Shown: piece after piece, positions 9,568 to 18,855 of the stretch
Layout: every line of letters begins with the position of its first letter
Position numbering within the stretch: position 1 is the stretch's first letter
Assembly: GCA_945638575.1 (NCBI GenBank)
Contig: CALZDP010000001.1
Coordinates: 62,001-126,000, forward strand
Direction: 5' to 3'
Source of the DNA: an uncultured Clostridia bacterium
Lineage (GTDB): Bacteria > Bacillota > Clostridia > Christensenellales > Borkfalkiaceae
DNA length: 64,000 nt
Program-made: the position numbers and the translations under genes
Notes under the pieces: model-generated
Told to the model about the DNA's origin: nothing
Database searches by the model: none
The model's input: only the letters and a program-made list of their open reading frames with translations

Positions 9568-9771
9568 ATAAAAAATGGGATGATTTAACAAACGTCTAAT
9601 TTTCTACTTAATCTATAGCAAAGCAACAAGAAAAACTTGATAGAGTTTACTTAAAAAAGCGCAAAAAGAAAGATAAAAAAATCGTAAACATTAATAAAAA
9701 GTTAATGAAGAATGGTATTTGTCTATGCACGACACTGATTTTAACGACAAACAATAAAACAACTTCATAAA

Positions 9772-9804
9772 ACTACGGCGAACCCTTTTCGGGTTCGCCG
9801 TAGT
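9772..9804. terminator. bidirectional rho-independent terminator between the RHS remnant and the hydrogenase operon
   Basis: ACTACGGCGAACCC-ttttc-GGGTTCGCCGTAGT (14-bp perfect stem) followed by TTTTT. Confidence 0.85.
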
Positions 9805-9854
9805 TTTTTAATTATATTATATTTTTGAGATACGTTATAATTTCACTTTATATT

Positions 9855-11282
9855 TTAAAATTGCTTTGTGACGGAAGTGGCGTCTAAAATGGACTTTTCA
9901 TAGGCTTCCCTGCCGTATTTGTCTACCTCTGCCTTGTTCTTTTCGCCGTGAGTTAAACAGCCTGCGCCGCCGATACAACCGCCTATACACGCCATACCTT
10001 CGATAAAGTTTGCGTCTAACAGGTTCTTGCTCTTTTTAAGCAAGGCTATCTTACAAGCCTCGATACCGTCGCAAACGCAAGGTTTTGCCTCGAAGTCGAT
10101 ATTCTGTTCCTTTATGGCTTGCGCTACAGCGTCGGAAAGACCGCCGGAACGGGCGAAAATTCTGCCAAAATATGAAGCGTTATCCAAAACGTCTTCGGGA
10201 AGAGTGGTTATATCTTCGTCTAAACTATCGAAAAGGGCTTGGAGTTCTTCAAAGGTCAAAACGCCGTCAACGTAAGGTTTGACTTCTTCATGCTGGGCTT
10301 CCGACTTTTTAGCCGTACAAGGGCCGATAAAGACTACTTTTGCCTTCTCATCTATACTCTTTATGTATTTAGCGATAGCCGTCATAGGCGACGGATTATG
10401 GGATATAAAAGGCACTAAGTCGGGGAAAGCAGACTTAATATATTTAACGAATGCGGGACAGCAGGAACTTGTCAAAAAGCCTTTTTGGGCGAGTTCTTGA
10501 GATTCTGCCTCGGCAACCATATCTGCGCCGAGAGCGGCTTCGATTACGGTATGGAAGCCCATAAGTTTAAGTCCGGATATTACCTGCCCTAATTTGGCGT
10601 AGGTAAACTGACTTGATATAGACGGCGCAACCACCGCGTACATTCTGTAATCCTTGCCTGCTTTTGCCTTTTTAAGGAGTTCTATGACGTTTACAATGTA
10701 AGATTTATCCATAATTGCCCCAAAAGGACACTGGTAAACACAAGCACCGCAGGAAATACACTTTTCGTTGTCGATTTTTGCCGCTTTGTTTTCGTCCATG
10801 GAAATTGCTTTAATTTTGCAAGCAACCTGACAAGGACGTTTTCTGCCGACAATTGCGGTATAAGGACACACTTTTGAGCAAGCGCCGCATTCCTTACACT
10901 TTGACTTGTCGATGTGAGCAACGTGGTTTTCGTCAAAAGAAATTGCGCCGAAACGGCAAACGTCTTCGCAACGGTGCGCTAAACAGCCTCTGCAAGCGTT
11001 AGTAACTTCGTAACCGCCGACGGGACATTCGTCGCAAGCAATTTTGATGACTTGGATAACGTTTTTGTTTTCTTTATCGCCGCCCATGGCAAGTTTTACC
11101 CTTTCGTTTACGATTGCCCTTTCCTTATAAATGCAACAACGCATTGTGGGAACGGGCCCCGGAACGATGATTTCGGGAATTTCCAAAATACGGTCAAAAA
11201 GTTGGCCCTTCCACGCAAGCCTTGCTACTTCACGCAAGACCTTGTATTTAAGATGTTGTACTTTTGTATCGAATTTACGCAT
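9855..11282 (-). CDS. [FeFe] hydrogenase catalytic-type subunit with N-terminal 4Fe-4S clusters (group-B-like)
   Basis: H-cluster motifs L1 'TSSCCPAF', L2 'IGPCTAKKSE', L3 'EGMACIGGCIGGAGC'; multiple CxxCxxCxxxC ferredoxin motifs. Confidence 0.9.
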   Translation of the reverse strand: MRKFDTKVQHLKYKVLREVARLAWKGQLFDRILEIPEIIVPGPVPTMRCCIYKERAIVNERVKLAMGGDKENKNVIQVIKIACDECPVGGYEVTNACRGCLAHRCEDVCRFGAISFDENHVAHIDKSKCKECGACSKVCPYTAIVGRKRPCQVACKIKAISMDENKAAKIDNEKCISCGACVYQCPFGAIMDKSYIVNVIELLKKAKAGKDYRMYAVVAPSISSQFTYAKLGQVISGLKLMGFHTVIEAALGADMVAEAESQELAQKGFLTSSCCPAFVKYIKSAFPDLVPFISHNPSPMTAIAKYIKSIDEKAKVVFIGPCTAKKSEAQHEEVKPYVDGVLTFEELQALFDSLDEDITTLPEDVLDNASYFGRIFARSGGLSDAVAQAIKEQNIDFEAKPCVCDGIEACKIALLKKSKNLLDANFIEGMACIGGCIGGAGCLTHGEKNKAEVDKYGREAYEKSILDATSVTKQF

Positions 11283-11291
11283 TTTTTACCT

Positions 11292-12467
11292 CTAAAAGTA
11301 ACTTACCTTGACGCGCTTTCCCATTTTAATAAGACAGCGGGAAAGTTCTTCGACAAGATTCATTTTTATATTGAAATTTATGGGAAGATCGGGGTTTTGG
11401 TGTGCCGGGTTTACCGCCCTGCCCACGTAAAAGTTTATGTCGGTGGCTTCTTCAAACAAAAACCTGCAGATAAGCGACGCGCCGTCCCGTTTGAAACCCC
11501 ACTGTTCGTAAGACTTGTTGTCCGCAAGGTAATCTTTTGCATAGGTCAAAACCTTGTTCACCGTGATTACGCCTTCGGTAACTAAGTCAACGCCTTCGAT
11601 TTCAGCAATGGGCGGAACGTCAGAACGCTCGAATTTAAGGCTGGCTTTTAAGGGCTTATTGAGATATTTTGCCGCTATGGTAGAAGTAGTACCGCCGCAA
11701 ACGATGTGTTTACCTTCTTTAGAAAAGAACAAATTCATCATTCGCGTGCAGTCGTCTCTGTTGGAAGGAGGTCCGAAAAGTATGTTCATGGGAACACGTT
11801 TTCTTATTTTTACCACGCAAGCGGTGGCGTCGTCGCCGGGGCGGTTGCCGTAAAGTTTATTACACTCGTCAACAAGCATGGTTGCTAAGGTTTTTGCGGT
11901 GTAACCGCCTGCGTTTACCGCTTCCATAAACGAAACTATATCGCTATGTTTCCAACCGAAGTTAAAGGCGGTGCCGATACCCGCGTGCGGACAGCCGTCG
12001 CTCATTAAAACGAAAGTGTCGTCAACTTGAAGTTCGATTTCCGAACGGTATATCTTTTTTCCGCCGATAACGGTTTCTATGCGAGGATAATCGTAATTAA
12101 ATCCGTCTCGAAGAAGGATCGCTTTAGGATTGTCGTATTCGATAAGTTCTGCAATTTTGTTTGATTTGATATGCAAAATCGTGAAAGTGGAATAAGCAAC
12201 TCCCCTTACCGAGCATATAGGCAGAGTGCCGGCAATAGTCGCAACACAGTCCTCAAGCGGAAGCCCTTCCGCCATCATGGTAGATATGATTTTTGAAGTT
12301 AAAGTCGACAAAATACTTGCTTTTACGCCCGAGCCCAAACCGTCGGCTAAGACTATTACGACGGAATCGTAATCTTCGTTTTCGATAATATCTATATGGT
12401 CGCCGCACAGTTCTTCGCCGTAATGGTTTACGCTTTTATAACCTATGTCGGAGCAAAGATCATTCAT
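11292..12467 (-). CDS. SpoIIE/PP2C-type serine phosphatase
   Basis: 'VIVLADGLGSGVKASILSTLTSKIISTMM', 'FVLMSDGCPHAG', 'GDDATACVVKIRKR' PP2C signatures. Confidence 0.85.
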   Translation of the reverse strand: MNDLCSDIGYKSVNHYGEELCGDHIDIIENEDYDSVVIVLADGLGSGVKASILSTLTSKIISTMMAEGLPLEDCVATIAGTLPICSVRGVAYSTFTILHIKSNKIAELIEYDNPKAILLRDGFNYDYPRIETVIGGKKIYRSEIELQVDDTFVLMSDGCPHAGIGTAFNFGWKHSDIVSFMEAVNAGGYTAKTLATMLVDECNKLYGNRPGDDATACVVKIRKRVPMNILFGPPSNRDDCTRMMNLFFSKEGKHIVCGGTTSTIAAKYLNKPLKASLKFERSDVPPIAEIEGVDLVTEGVITVNKVLTYAKDYLADNKSYEQWGFKRDGASLICRFLFEEATDINFYVGRAVNPAHQNPDLPINFNIKMNLVEELSRCLIKMGKRVKVSYF

Positions 12468-14133
12468 CGGAAATACTCTCCTTTAACTTATAAAGGGCGG
12501 TTTTGGTTTCGGCAACCGTTTCGCCTAAAAGGGAAGCGATTTCCTGTACGACGCGCATTTGCTTATCTATAACTTTATCGGCGATTTCAACCGTTTGAGT
12601 TTCGATATTTTCCTTTTTGGTACGTACCGTTTCCACGTCTGTTACGTCCCTTAAAATGCAGATTAAAATTCTGTAATCTTTATCGAAAACGATCGTTTCT
12701 TCAACGTGTTTATTGTATTCGGCAAGATATCTTCTTCTGTCCCTTATTGCTTTTCCGGTAGATAAAACTTCCATAAAGTCCTTAGGGTCGAGTATGCGGA
12801 CTATCTGATCGCCCAAAACGTCGGAAGCCGATTTGATATTCATAATTTTTCTTGCCGCTTTATTTATCTGCTGAACTTCTAAATCTTCGTTGAGTACGAT
12901 TAGTCCGTTAGGCGTGTTGTTTACGATATTGTCCGAAAAACTTTCCGCTTTATCCTTTAAGTAAGGCAAACACATAGAGATTTCCGCCTTACCCTGATAT
13001 ACGGCAATAGCCTTTTCACGGCAACTGTTGTAACCGCAACTTCCGCAATTTAACTCGTCGGAAGGCTTATTTTTACCCATACGGCGCAAAATATCGGCGA
13101 TTTCCGCTTCGCTTGGCATAGAGGATTTTTTGTCGATTACGCTGAAACTTTTTCTTAATTCTATACGGTCGTGGCTGTCTATCGGGAAGTCTTTATTTCC
13201 TGCGTAATTAGCAACCGCAAGATAATCTTTAACCGGAGAACGGTGGAATTTTTCCATAACCGGACCGCCGACGCAACTGCCGACGCAGGCTGACATTTCG
13301 ATAAAACAATTATGTATTTTGCCTTCCTCCAACTCCTTTAAAACGGCAATGCAGTTTTCTACGCCGTCGATGGCAAGGTATTCATAACCGACTATGTTTG
13401 ACATGGTCTTTAATATACCGCCCGTCGTCGGAAAAAACCTTGCGCGACTTTCATCGTTACTGTCGCTTTCCTTATCGATGACGATATTTTCCGCCGCCAG
13501 CCATTTTGTTAATTCTTCAAAGGTCATCGCCACGTCAACGTAGCCGTCATATGCTTGCGCTTCGTCCTTTTTGGAAAGACAGGGACCTATGAATACCACT
13601 TTGGCGTTGGGGTTGCGCTTTTTAATATCCATTGCGTGCGCCTGCATGGGGGAAAGTACGTCTGCAAGATACATAAGTTCTCTCGGATAATACTTTTGAA
13701 TAAGCAAATTTACCGTATGACAGCAAGAGGAAATTATGACGTCGCGAGATTTATCGCGCATCATGTTTTCATACTCGGTTTTAACTATGGTTGCGCCGAT
13801 TGCCGTTTCTTCAACGTCGTAAAAGCCTAACTGTTTCAGCGCTTTCGTCATGGCTTTGACGCCGATGCCGTCGTAATTTGCAATAAATGAAGGCGCCAAA
13901 CTTACGTAAACGGGATCGCCCGATTGGATAAGCACTTTTACCTTTTCGGTATCGTCAACTATCTCCTTGGCGTTTTGCGGACATACAACGAAACAGTGTC
14001 CGCACAATATACATTCGTTACCTATAATACGCGCCTGATTTCCTGAAAATTTAATGGATTTTACAGGGCAGTAACGTATACATTTGTAACAGTTTTTACA
14101 GTTCGATTTCTTTAAAGTAAGACAATCCGCCAT
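12460..14133 (-). CDS. [FeFe] hydrogenase-like sensory protein: ferredoxin domain + H-cluster domain + Cys-rich 4Fe-4S domain + PAS
   Basis: 'CKNCYKCIRYCPVKSI', 'CILCGHCFVVCP', L1 'ISSCCHTVN', L2 'IGPCLSKKDEA', L3 'EMSACVGSCVGGP', 'LNCGSCGYNSCREKAIAV', PAS-like 'NTPNGLIVLNEDLEVQQINKAARKIM'. Confidence 0.88.
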   Translation of the reverse strand: MADCLTLKKSNCKNCYKCIRYCPVKSIKFSGNQARIIGNECILCGHCFVVCPQNAKEIVDDTEKVKVLIQSGDPVYVSLAPSFIANYDGIGVKAMTKALKQLGFYDVEETAIGATIVKTEYENMMRDKSRDVIISSCCHTVNLLIQKYYPRELMYLADVLSPMQAHAMDIKKRNPNAKVVFIGPCLSKKDEAQAYDGYVDVAMTFEELTKWLAAENIVIDKESDSNDESRARFFPTTGGILKTMSNIVGYEYLAIDGVENCIAVLKELEEGKIHNCFIEMSACVGSCVGGPVMEKFHRSPVKDYLAVANYAGNKDFPIDSHDRIELRKSFSVIDKKSSMPSEAEIADILRRMGKNKPSDELNCGSCGYNSCREKAIAVYQGKAEISMCLPYLKDKAESFSDNIVNNTPNGLIVLNEDLEVQQINKAARKIMNIKSASDVLGDQIVRILDPKDFMEVLSTGKAIRDRRRYLAEYNKHVEETIVFDKDYRILICILRDVTDVETVRTKKENIETQTVEIADKVIDKQMRVVQEIASLLGETVAETKTALYKLKESISDE

Positions 14134-14137
14134 TATA

Positions 14138-14389
14138 TTATCCCCTTATTTTAGATAAAACTTTGTCGTTGAAAAATTCTTGAAAGCCTTCTACGGTAAC
14201 CCCCGTATACACGGTATCGTCAACGGTTACGGTTACACCGATACGGTTACACTTTCCCATACAAAAACTGCCTGCAAGGGTGATATCGTTATCAAGACCG
14301 TTTTCTTCAATGGCTTTTTGAAAAAGCTCGACTATCTCTTGCGAACCTTTTAAGTGACAGGAACTGCCTACGCATATCTGTACTATCAT
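14138..14389 (-). CDS. thioredoxin-like [2Fe-2S] ferredoxin (NuoE-like), copy 2
   Basis: C-x4-C (CVGSSC) and C-x3-C (CMGKC) ligand pattern. Confidence 0.85.
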   Translation of the reverse strand: MIVQICVGSSCHLKGSQEIVELFQKAIEENGLDNDITLAGSFCMGKCNRIGVTVTVDDTVYTGVTVEGFQEFFNDKVLSKIRG

Positions 14390-14391
14390 AT

Positions 14392-14634
14392 TTATTTTAC
14401 CTTTGCCAAAATTTCGGTATTGAAGAATTCTTCAACCGTTTCGGGCTTAACCGAATACAAAACTTCGTCAACGGTAACGCATACGCCCTTTTGGCAGTTG
14501 CCCATGCAAAAAGTACCGGATAAGTCTACAGATTCGTTAAGGTTATTTGTTTCTATAAGGTTTTGAAGTTGTTCTACAACCTGTCTGGAACCTTTAATAT
14601 GACAGGAACTTCCGATGCAAACTACTACTTTCAT
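14392..14634 (-). CDS. thioredoxin-like [2Fe-2S] ferredoxin (NuoE-like), copy 1
   Basis: 'CIGSSCHIKGSRQVVEQLQNLI...GTFCMGNCQKG'; paralogous to the adjacent gene. Confidence 0.85.
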   Translation of the reverse strand: MKVVVCIGSSCHIKGSRQVVEQLQNLIETNNLNESVDLSGTFCMGNCQKGVCVTVDEVLYSVKPETVEEFFNTEILAKVK

Positions 14635-14654
14635 TTTTATTATCCCCTTTTTTA

Positions 14655-15401
14655 TTATTCAAAGTCAACAACTTGCGCCCAAGAAAGTAAAAATTCTCTT
14701 TCTTTTGCATTACCCGTTGCCGATTGCGAAGCCGCAACCAACGGCATCCATTTTTGTACGTATTGCTTTTTTGTACCGCTCTTTTCACAGAAAAGATCGA
14801 GATATTTTTTTGCCCCGTCAAAATCGCCGGACAGCCAAAATAGCAAGTAAGTCCTTGCCGCGTCCGCCGAAGCATTACCCTGTGTGGCGTGCGCCCAATC
14901 GATGATATAGGCGCCGTCTTCGGCAATTATTACGTTGGACGGATTATAGTCGCCGTGGCATAGTTTGTTATGCTTGGGCATGGATTCAAGCCTTGTGCAA
15001 AGGTCATAACGGGTGTTTGCGTCAAAGTCGGCTTCCGCTATTTTACGGCTCATTTTGTCCTTTAACTTGTTAAGTAGCGGATTTGTTTTTGAATGCATTT
15101 CTATCTGCAAATCCACGAAAAGTTCAAGGTATTCGTCCTTTTTATCGGGGTTTTCGGTCATAAGTTGCTGTAAAGTTTTACCTTTTATATACTTGGAAAC
15201 TATAGCCCACTTGCCGTCGATGGTTAAAACTTCTTCGATTTTCGGAATTTTTAAGCCGGTTTCTTCTACCCTTGCCTGATTTAAGGCTTCGTTTAATACG
15301 TCCGCCTTGGAATATTCTTTGTTAAATACTTTTATACAAAGTTCGCCGTCACGGTATACGGTTTTGGTGTTTCTAACCGCTATTACTCTGTCAAGATTCA
15401 T
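14655..15401 (-). CDS. aminoglycoside-phosphotransferase (APH)-like kinase
   Basis: Kinase motifs 'LCHGDYNPSNVII' (Brenner-type) and 'YIIDWAHA'; 'WAIVSKYIKGKTLQQLM' hinge. Confidence 0.8.
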   Translation of the reverse strand: MNLDRVIAVRNTKTVYRDGELCIKVFNKEYSKADVLNEALNQARVEETGLKIPKIEEVLTIDGKWAIVSKYIKGKTLQQLMTENPDKKDEYLELFVDLQIEMHSKTNPLLNKLKDKMSRKIAEADFDANTRYDLCTRLESMPKHNKLCHGDYNPSNVIIAEDGAYIIDWAHATQGNASADAARTYLLFWLSGDFDGAKKYLDLFCEKSGTKKQYVQKWMPLVAASQSATGNAKEREFLLSWAQVVDFE

Positions 15402-15411
15402 AAATTCCTCC

Positions 15412-18123
15412 TTATATCCTCTTGCCTCTGTGGGCTTTTACGTACTGAATTTTAGTGCTTTCGGCATCGACCGATTTAACGTCGGTATCGCGGTAAGGCA
15501 TTTCGGTTTCGGTGTATTTTAGCCCGTAATAGGCGTTTAAATACATTTGTTTAATTTCGCTCATCAAAGGATAACGCGGATTTGCGCCCGTACATTGGTC
15601 GTCAAACGCCTGTTCGGTCATTTGGTCAAGACGGTCTAAAAAGTCCTTTTCGTCAACGTTGTAATCTTTGATGGTTTCCTTTATGCCGACCTGCTTTTTA
15701 AGGTCGGAAATTGCTTTGATTAAGCCCTGAACCTTTTCTTTGTCGGTTGAGCCTTTTATGCCTAAATAGTCGGCGACTTCGGCATAACGCTGTAAGCCCT
15801 GCGGATGGTCGTATTGAGAGAATGTTCCCATTTTAACGGGGGTTTCGCAGGAGTTGAACAGAATAACCTGTTCTATCATTAAAGCGTTTGCTATGCCGTG
15901 AGGCAAGTGATGGAAAGCACCTAACTTGTGCGCCATCGAGTGGCATACGCCCAAAAATGCATTTGCAAACGCCATACCTGCCATAGTGGCGGCGTTAGCC
16001 ATCTTTTCACGCGCGACGACGTCGTTTTGTCCGTCGTTGTAAGCCCTTGGCAGATAGGTAAATATCATCTTTAAAGAGCGTAACGCTAAGCCGTCGGTAT
16101 AGTCGGTTGCCATTACCGAAGCGTAGGCTTCTAAGGCGTGGGTTACCGCGTCGATACCGGACGCCGCGGTCAAGCCCCTTGGCGCGCTCATATGATAATC
16201 GGTATCGATAATAGCCATGTCGGGAAGAAGTTCATAGTCTGCCAAAGGATATTTTATACCGCTTTGTTCGTCTGTGATAACCGCGAAAGGAGTTACTTCG
16301 GAACCTGTGCCTGCGGATGTGGGAATAGCGATAAAATAAGCCTTTTCACCCATCTTGGGGAAAGTGTAAATACGCTTTCTTATGTCGCAGAAACGCATTG
16401 CCATGTCCATAAAATCAACTTCGGGATGTTCATATAATACCCACATGATTTTGCCTGCGTCCATGGCAGATCCGCCGCCCAAAGCGATAATGCAGTCGGG
16501 CGCAAACGCCGTCATCTTTTTAGTTCCTTCCCTTGCACATTCAAGCGTCGGGTCGGGCGCAACGTCGTAAAATGTATCGTGCGCGATACCCATTTCGTCA
16601 AGTTTGTCCGTAATGGGCTTTGTGTAACCGTTTTTATATAAGAAACTGTCCGTTACGATAAAGCAACGCTTTTTACCCATAACGTTTTTAAGTTCGTCAA
16701 GCGCAACGGGTAGACAGCCTTTTTTAATGTACACCTTTTCAGGCGTTCTGAACCAAAGCATATTCTCTCTCCTTTCCGCTACCGTTTTGATATTCAATAA
16801 ATGTTTTACGCCGACGTTTTCACTGACGGAATTACCGCCCCACGAACCGCAACCGAGGGTTAACGACGGCGCAAGTTTGAAGTTGTATAAATCGCCTATA
16901 CCGCCTTGCGAGGAGGGAGTGTTTACCAAAATACGGCAGGTTTTCATTCTGCTTTGGAAACGGGAAAGTTTTTCCTGTTCGGTTGCAATATTAAGATATA
17001 TGGACGACGTATGTCCGTAACCGCCGTCCGCAACAAGCCTTTCAGCCTTGTTTAACGCGTCGGAAAAATCTTTTGCACGATACATAGCAAGTACCGGCGA
17101 TAACTTTTCGTGTGCAAATTCTTCGGAAAGGTCAACGCTTTCTACTTCGCCGATAAGAATTTTTGTTCCGACGGGAACGGTTACGCCTGAAAGTTCGGCG
17201 ATTTTCGCCGCTCTTTGACCGACGATTTTTGCGTTAAGCGAGCCGTTTATAAGTATGGTCTTACGCACCTTTTCCTTTTCGGCTTCGTTTAAAAAGTAGC
17301 AACCCCTTGCCATGAATTCGCTTCTTACGCCATCGTAAACCTTGTCGAGAACTATAACAGACTGCTCTGAAGCGCAAATCATACCGTTATCGAATGTTTT
17401 GGAGTGAATTATGGAGTTTACCGCCAAAACGACGTCTGCGGAATCATCGATGATTGCAGGTGTATTTCCCGCGCCTACGCCGAGCGCCGGCTTACCGCTT
17501 GAGTACGCCGCTTTTACCATTCCCGGACCGCCTGTTGCCAAAATTATATCGACTTCCTTCATAAGAAGGTTTGTTAAATCAAGACTTGGAACGTCTATCC
17601 AACCGATAATGCCTTCCGGCGCACCGGCTTCTACAGCGGCCTCTAAAACCACCTTAGCGGCCTCTATAGTGGACTTTTTGGCGCGCGGATGGGGGCTTAT
17701 GATTATACCGTTACGGGTTTTTAAAGAAATTAGCGTTTTGAAAATCGCCGTCGAAGTAGGGTTGGTGGTGGGGATTACCGCACCGACTACGCCGATAGGT
17801 TCGGCAATTTTTTTGATACCGAAAGATTTGTCTTCTTCCAACACGCCGCAGGTTTTTGTGTTGCGGTAGGCGTTATAAATGTATTCGGAAGCAAAGTGAT
17901 TTTTGATAACTTTGTCCTCTACTACGCCCATGCCGGTTTCTTCTACGGCAAGTTTAGCAAGAGGAAGCCTTGCCTTGTTTGCTGCCGTTGCGGCGGCTAA
18001 AAAGATTTTGTCTACCGCTTCCTGAGAATAGGTGGAAAATTCCTTTTGAGCCTCTCTTACTTTGGACAGTAATTGTTCGAACTTTTCGACCGAGTCGACT
18101 ATCCCGTAAGTTTTGTTTGCCAT
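15412..18123 (-). CDS. adhE: bifunctional acetaldehyde-CoA/alcohol dehydrogenase
   Basis: 903 aa; N-terminal ALDH 'FDNGMICASEQSVIV', C-terminal Fe-ADH 'ALGGGSAMDAGKIMWV', 'AIPTSAGTGSEVTPFAVI', 'GVCHSMAHKLGAFHHLPHGIANAL'. Confidence 0.97.
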   Translation of the reverse strand: MANKTYGIVDSVEKFEQLLSKVREAQKEFSTYSQEAVDKIFLAAATAANKARLPLAKLAVEETGMGVVEDKVIKNHFASEYIYNAYRNTKTCGVLEEDKSFGIKKIAEPIGVVGAVIPTTNPTSTAIFKTLISLKTRNGIIISPHPRAKKSTIEAAKVVLEAAVEAGAPEGIIGWIDVPSLDLTNLLMKEVDIILATGGPGMVKAAYSSGKPALGVGAGNTPAIIDDSADVVLAVNSIIHSKTFDNGMICASEQSVIVLDKVYDGVRSEFMARGCYFLNEAEKEKVRKTILINGSLNAKIVGQRAAKIAELSGVTVPVGTKILIGEVESVDLSEEFAHEKLSPVLAMYRAKDFSDALNKAERLVADGGYGHTSSIYLNIATEQEKLSRFQSRMKTCRILVNTPSSQGGIGDLYNFKLAPSLTLGCGSWGGNSVSENVGVKHLLNIKTVAERRENMLWFRTPEKVYIKKGCLPVALDELKNVMGKKRCFIVTDSFLYKNGYTKPITDKLDEMGIAHDTFYDVAPDPTLECAREGTKKMTAFAPDCIIALGGGSAMDAGKIMWVLYEHPEVDFMDMAMRFCDIRKRIYTFPKMGEKAYFIAIPTSAGTGSEVTPFAVITDEQSGIKYPLADYELLPDMAIIDTDYHMSAPRGLTAASGIDAVTHALEAYASVMATDYTDGLALRSLKMIFTYLPRAYNDGQNDVVAREKMANAATMAGMAFANAFLGVCHSMAHKLGAFHHLPHGIANALMIEQVILFNSCETPVKMGTFSQYDHPQGLQRYAEVADYLGIKGSTDKEKVQGLIKAISDLKKQVGIKETIKDYNVDEKDFLDRLDQMTEQAFDDQCTGANPRYPLMSEIKQMYLNAYYGLKYTETEMPYRDTDVKSVDAESTKIQYVKAHRGKRI

Positions 18124-18187
18124 TTTTTATATCTCCTAAAAAAAATTATTTCTTAATTTATGTTTGGCGGAAATTTGTCGTAATAAC

Positions 18188-18808
18188 TTAATCCTGCCTT
18201 AATGTGGTTAAGTGCGCAAGCGATAAGGCTAAATCTTCACGCTTGTAGGCAACCGATTTAGGTACTTTTAAATCAATGGGGGCGAAAGACCAAATGGCGG
18301 TTATATTGTTTTTAACCATCATATCGCACACCTTTTGCGCCTCGGTTTCGGGTACGGCGATTATGCCCACTTTTATATCGTTGCGGTAACAGAAAAGGTC
18401 GAATTCCGAAACGTCGTAAATGTTTTTTGATGATGAATGTTCGGATACAACCTGCGTATTTTTATCGAATAGGGCTACGATTTGTATGCCGTATAACGAA
18501 AACCCTTTGTAACCGTACAGCGCAAGCCCTAACTTGCCTGCGCCGACTATTACCGCAGGACAGTCTGTTTTGACGTTTACATAGTCTTCAAGACAACTTA
18601 TTAAATCTTTGGTTATGTAACCGACTTTGGGTTTACCGTTTCCGCAAGCGGCGGAAAGGTCCTTTCTTACCTGAACCTCTCCAAACGAAAGGGCTTTGGC
18701 TATGAAGGTTGCGGAAATAGTCTTTTTATCCTTAACGGTCTTTAGATAAGCGAGATATTGCGGTATTCTGCCGAGCGTTGCTTTTGAAACGGATAAGTTC
18801 ATAACCAT
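18188..18808 (-). CDS. rex: redox-sensing transcriptional repressor Rex
   Basis: Winged helix 'ISATFIAKALSFGEVQVRKDLSAACGNGKPKVGY', Rossmann 'AVIVGAGKLGLALYGY'. Confidence 0.95.
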   Translation of the reverse strand: MVMNLSVSKATLGRIPQYLAYLKTVKDKKTISATFIAKALSFGEVQVRKDLSAACGNGKPKVGYITKDLISCLEDYVNVKTDCPAVIVGAGKLGLALYGYKGFSLYGIQIVALFDKNTQVVSEHSSSKNIYDVSEFDLFCYRNDIKVGIIAVPETEAQKVCDMMVKNNITAIWSFAPIDLKVPKSVAYKREDLALSLAHLTTLRQD

Positions 18809-18826
18809 TCCCCCTTTTTCGACAAA

Positions 18827-18855
18827 ATTATAACACAGTGATTTTTATTTGTAAA
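18827..18855 (-). promoter_or_regulatory. promoter of rex (and probably of the downstream redox operon)
   Basis: Minus strand TTTACA (18855-18850) - 17 - TATAAT (18832-18827), followed by a GGGGG SD-like sequence and the rex ATG. Confidence 0.75.

Noticed and set aside
9855-11282. Electron-bifurcating HydABC complex
   Set aside because: No NuoF-like flavoprotein subunit is present; only small NuoE-like ferredoxins and two single-subunit hydrogenase-type proteins
11052-11585. 177-aa plus-strand ORF across the hydrogenase/phosphatase junction
   Set aside because: Antisense to two confident genes; no family
17411-17869. 152-aa plus-strand ORF antisense to adhE
   Set aside because: Fully inside a confident minus-strand gene; low-complexity translation, no recognisable family
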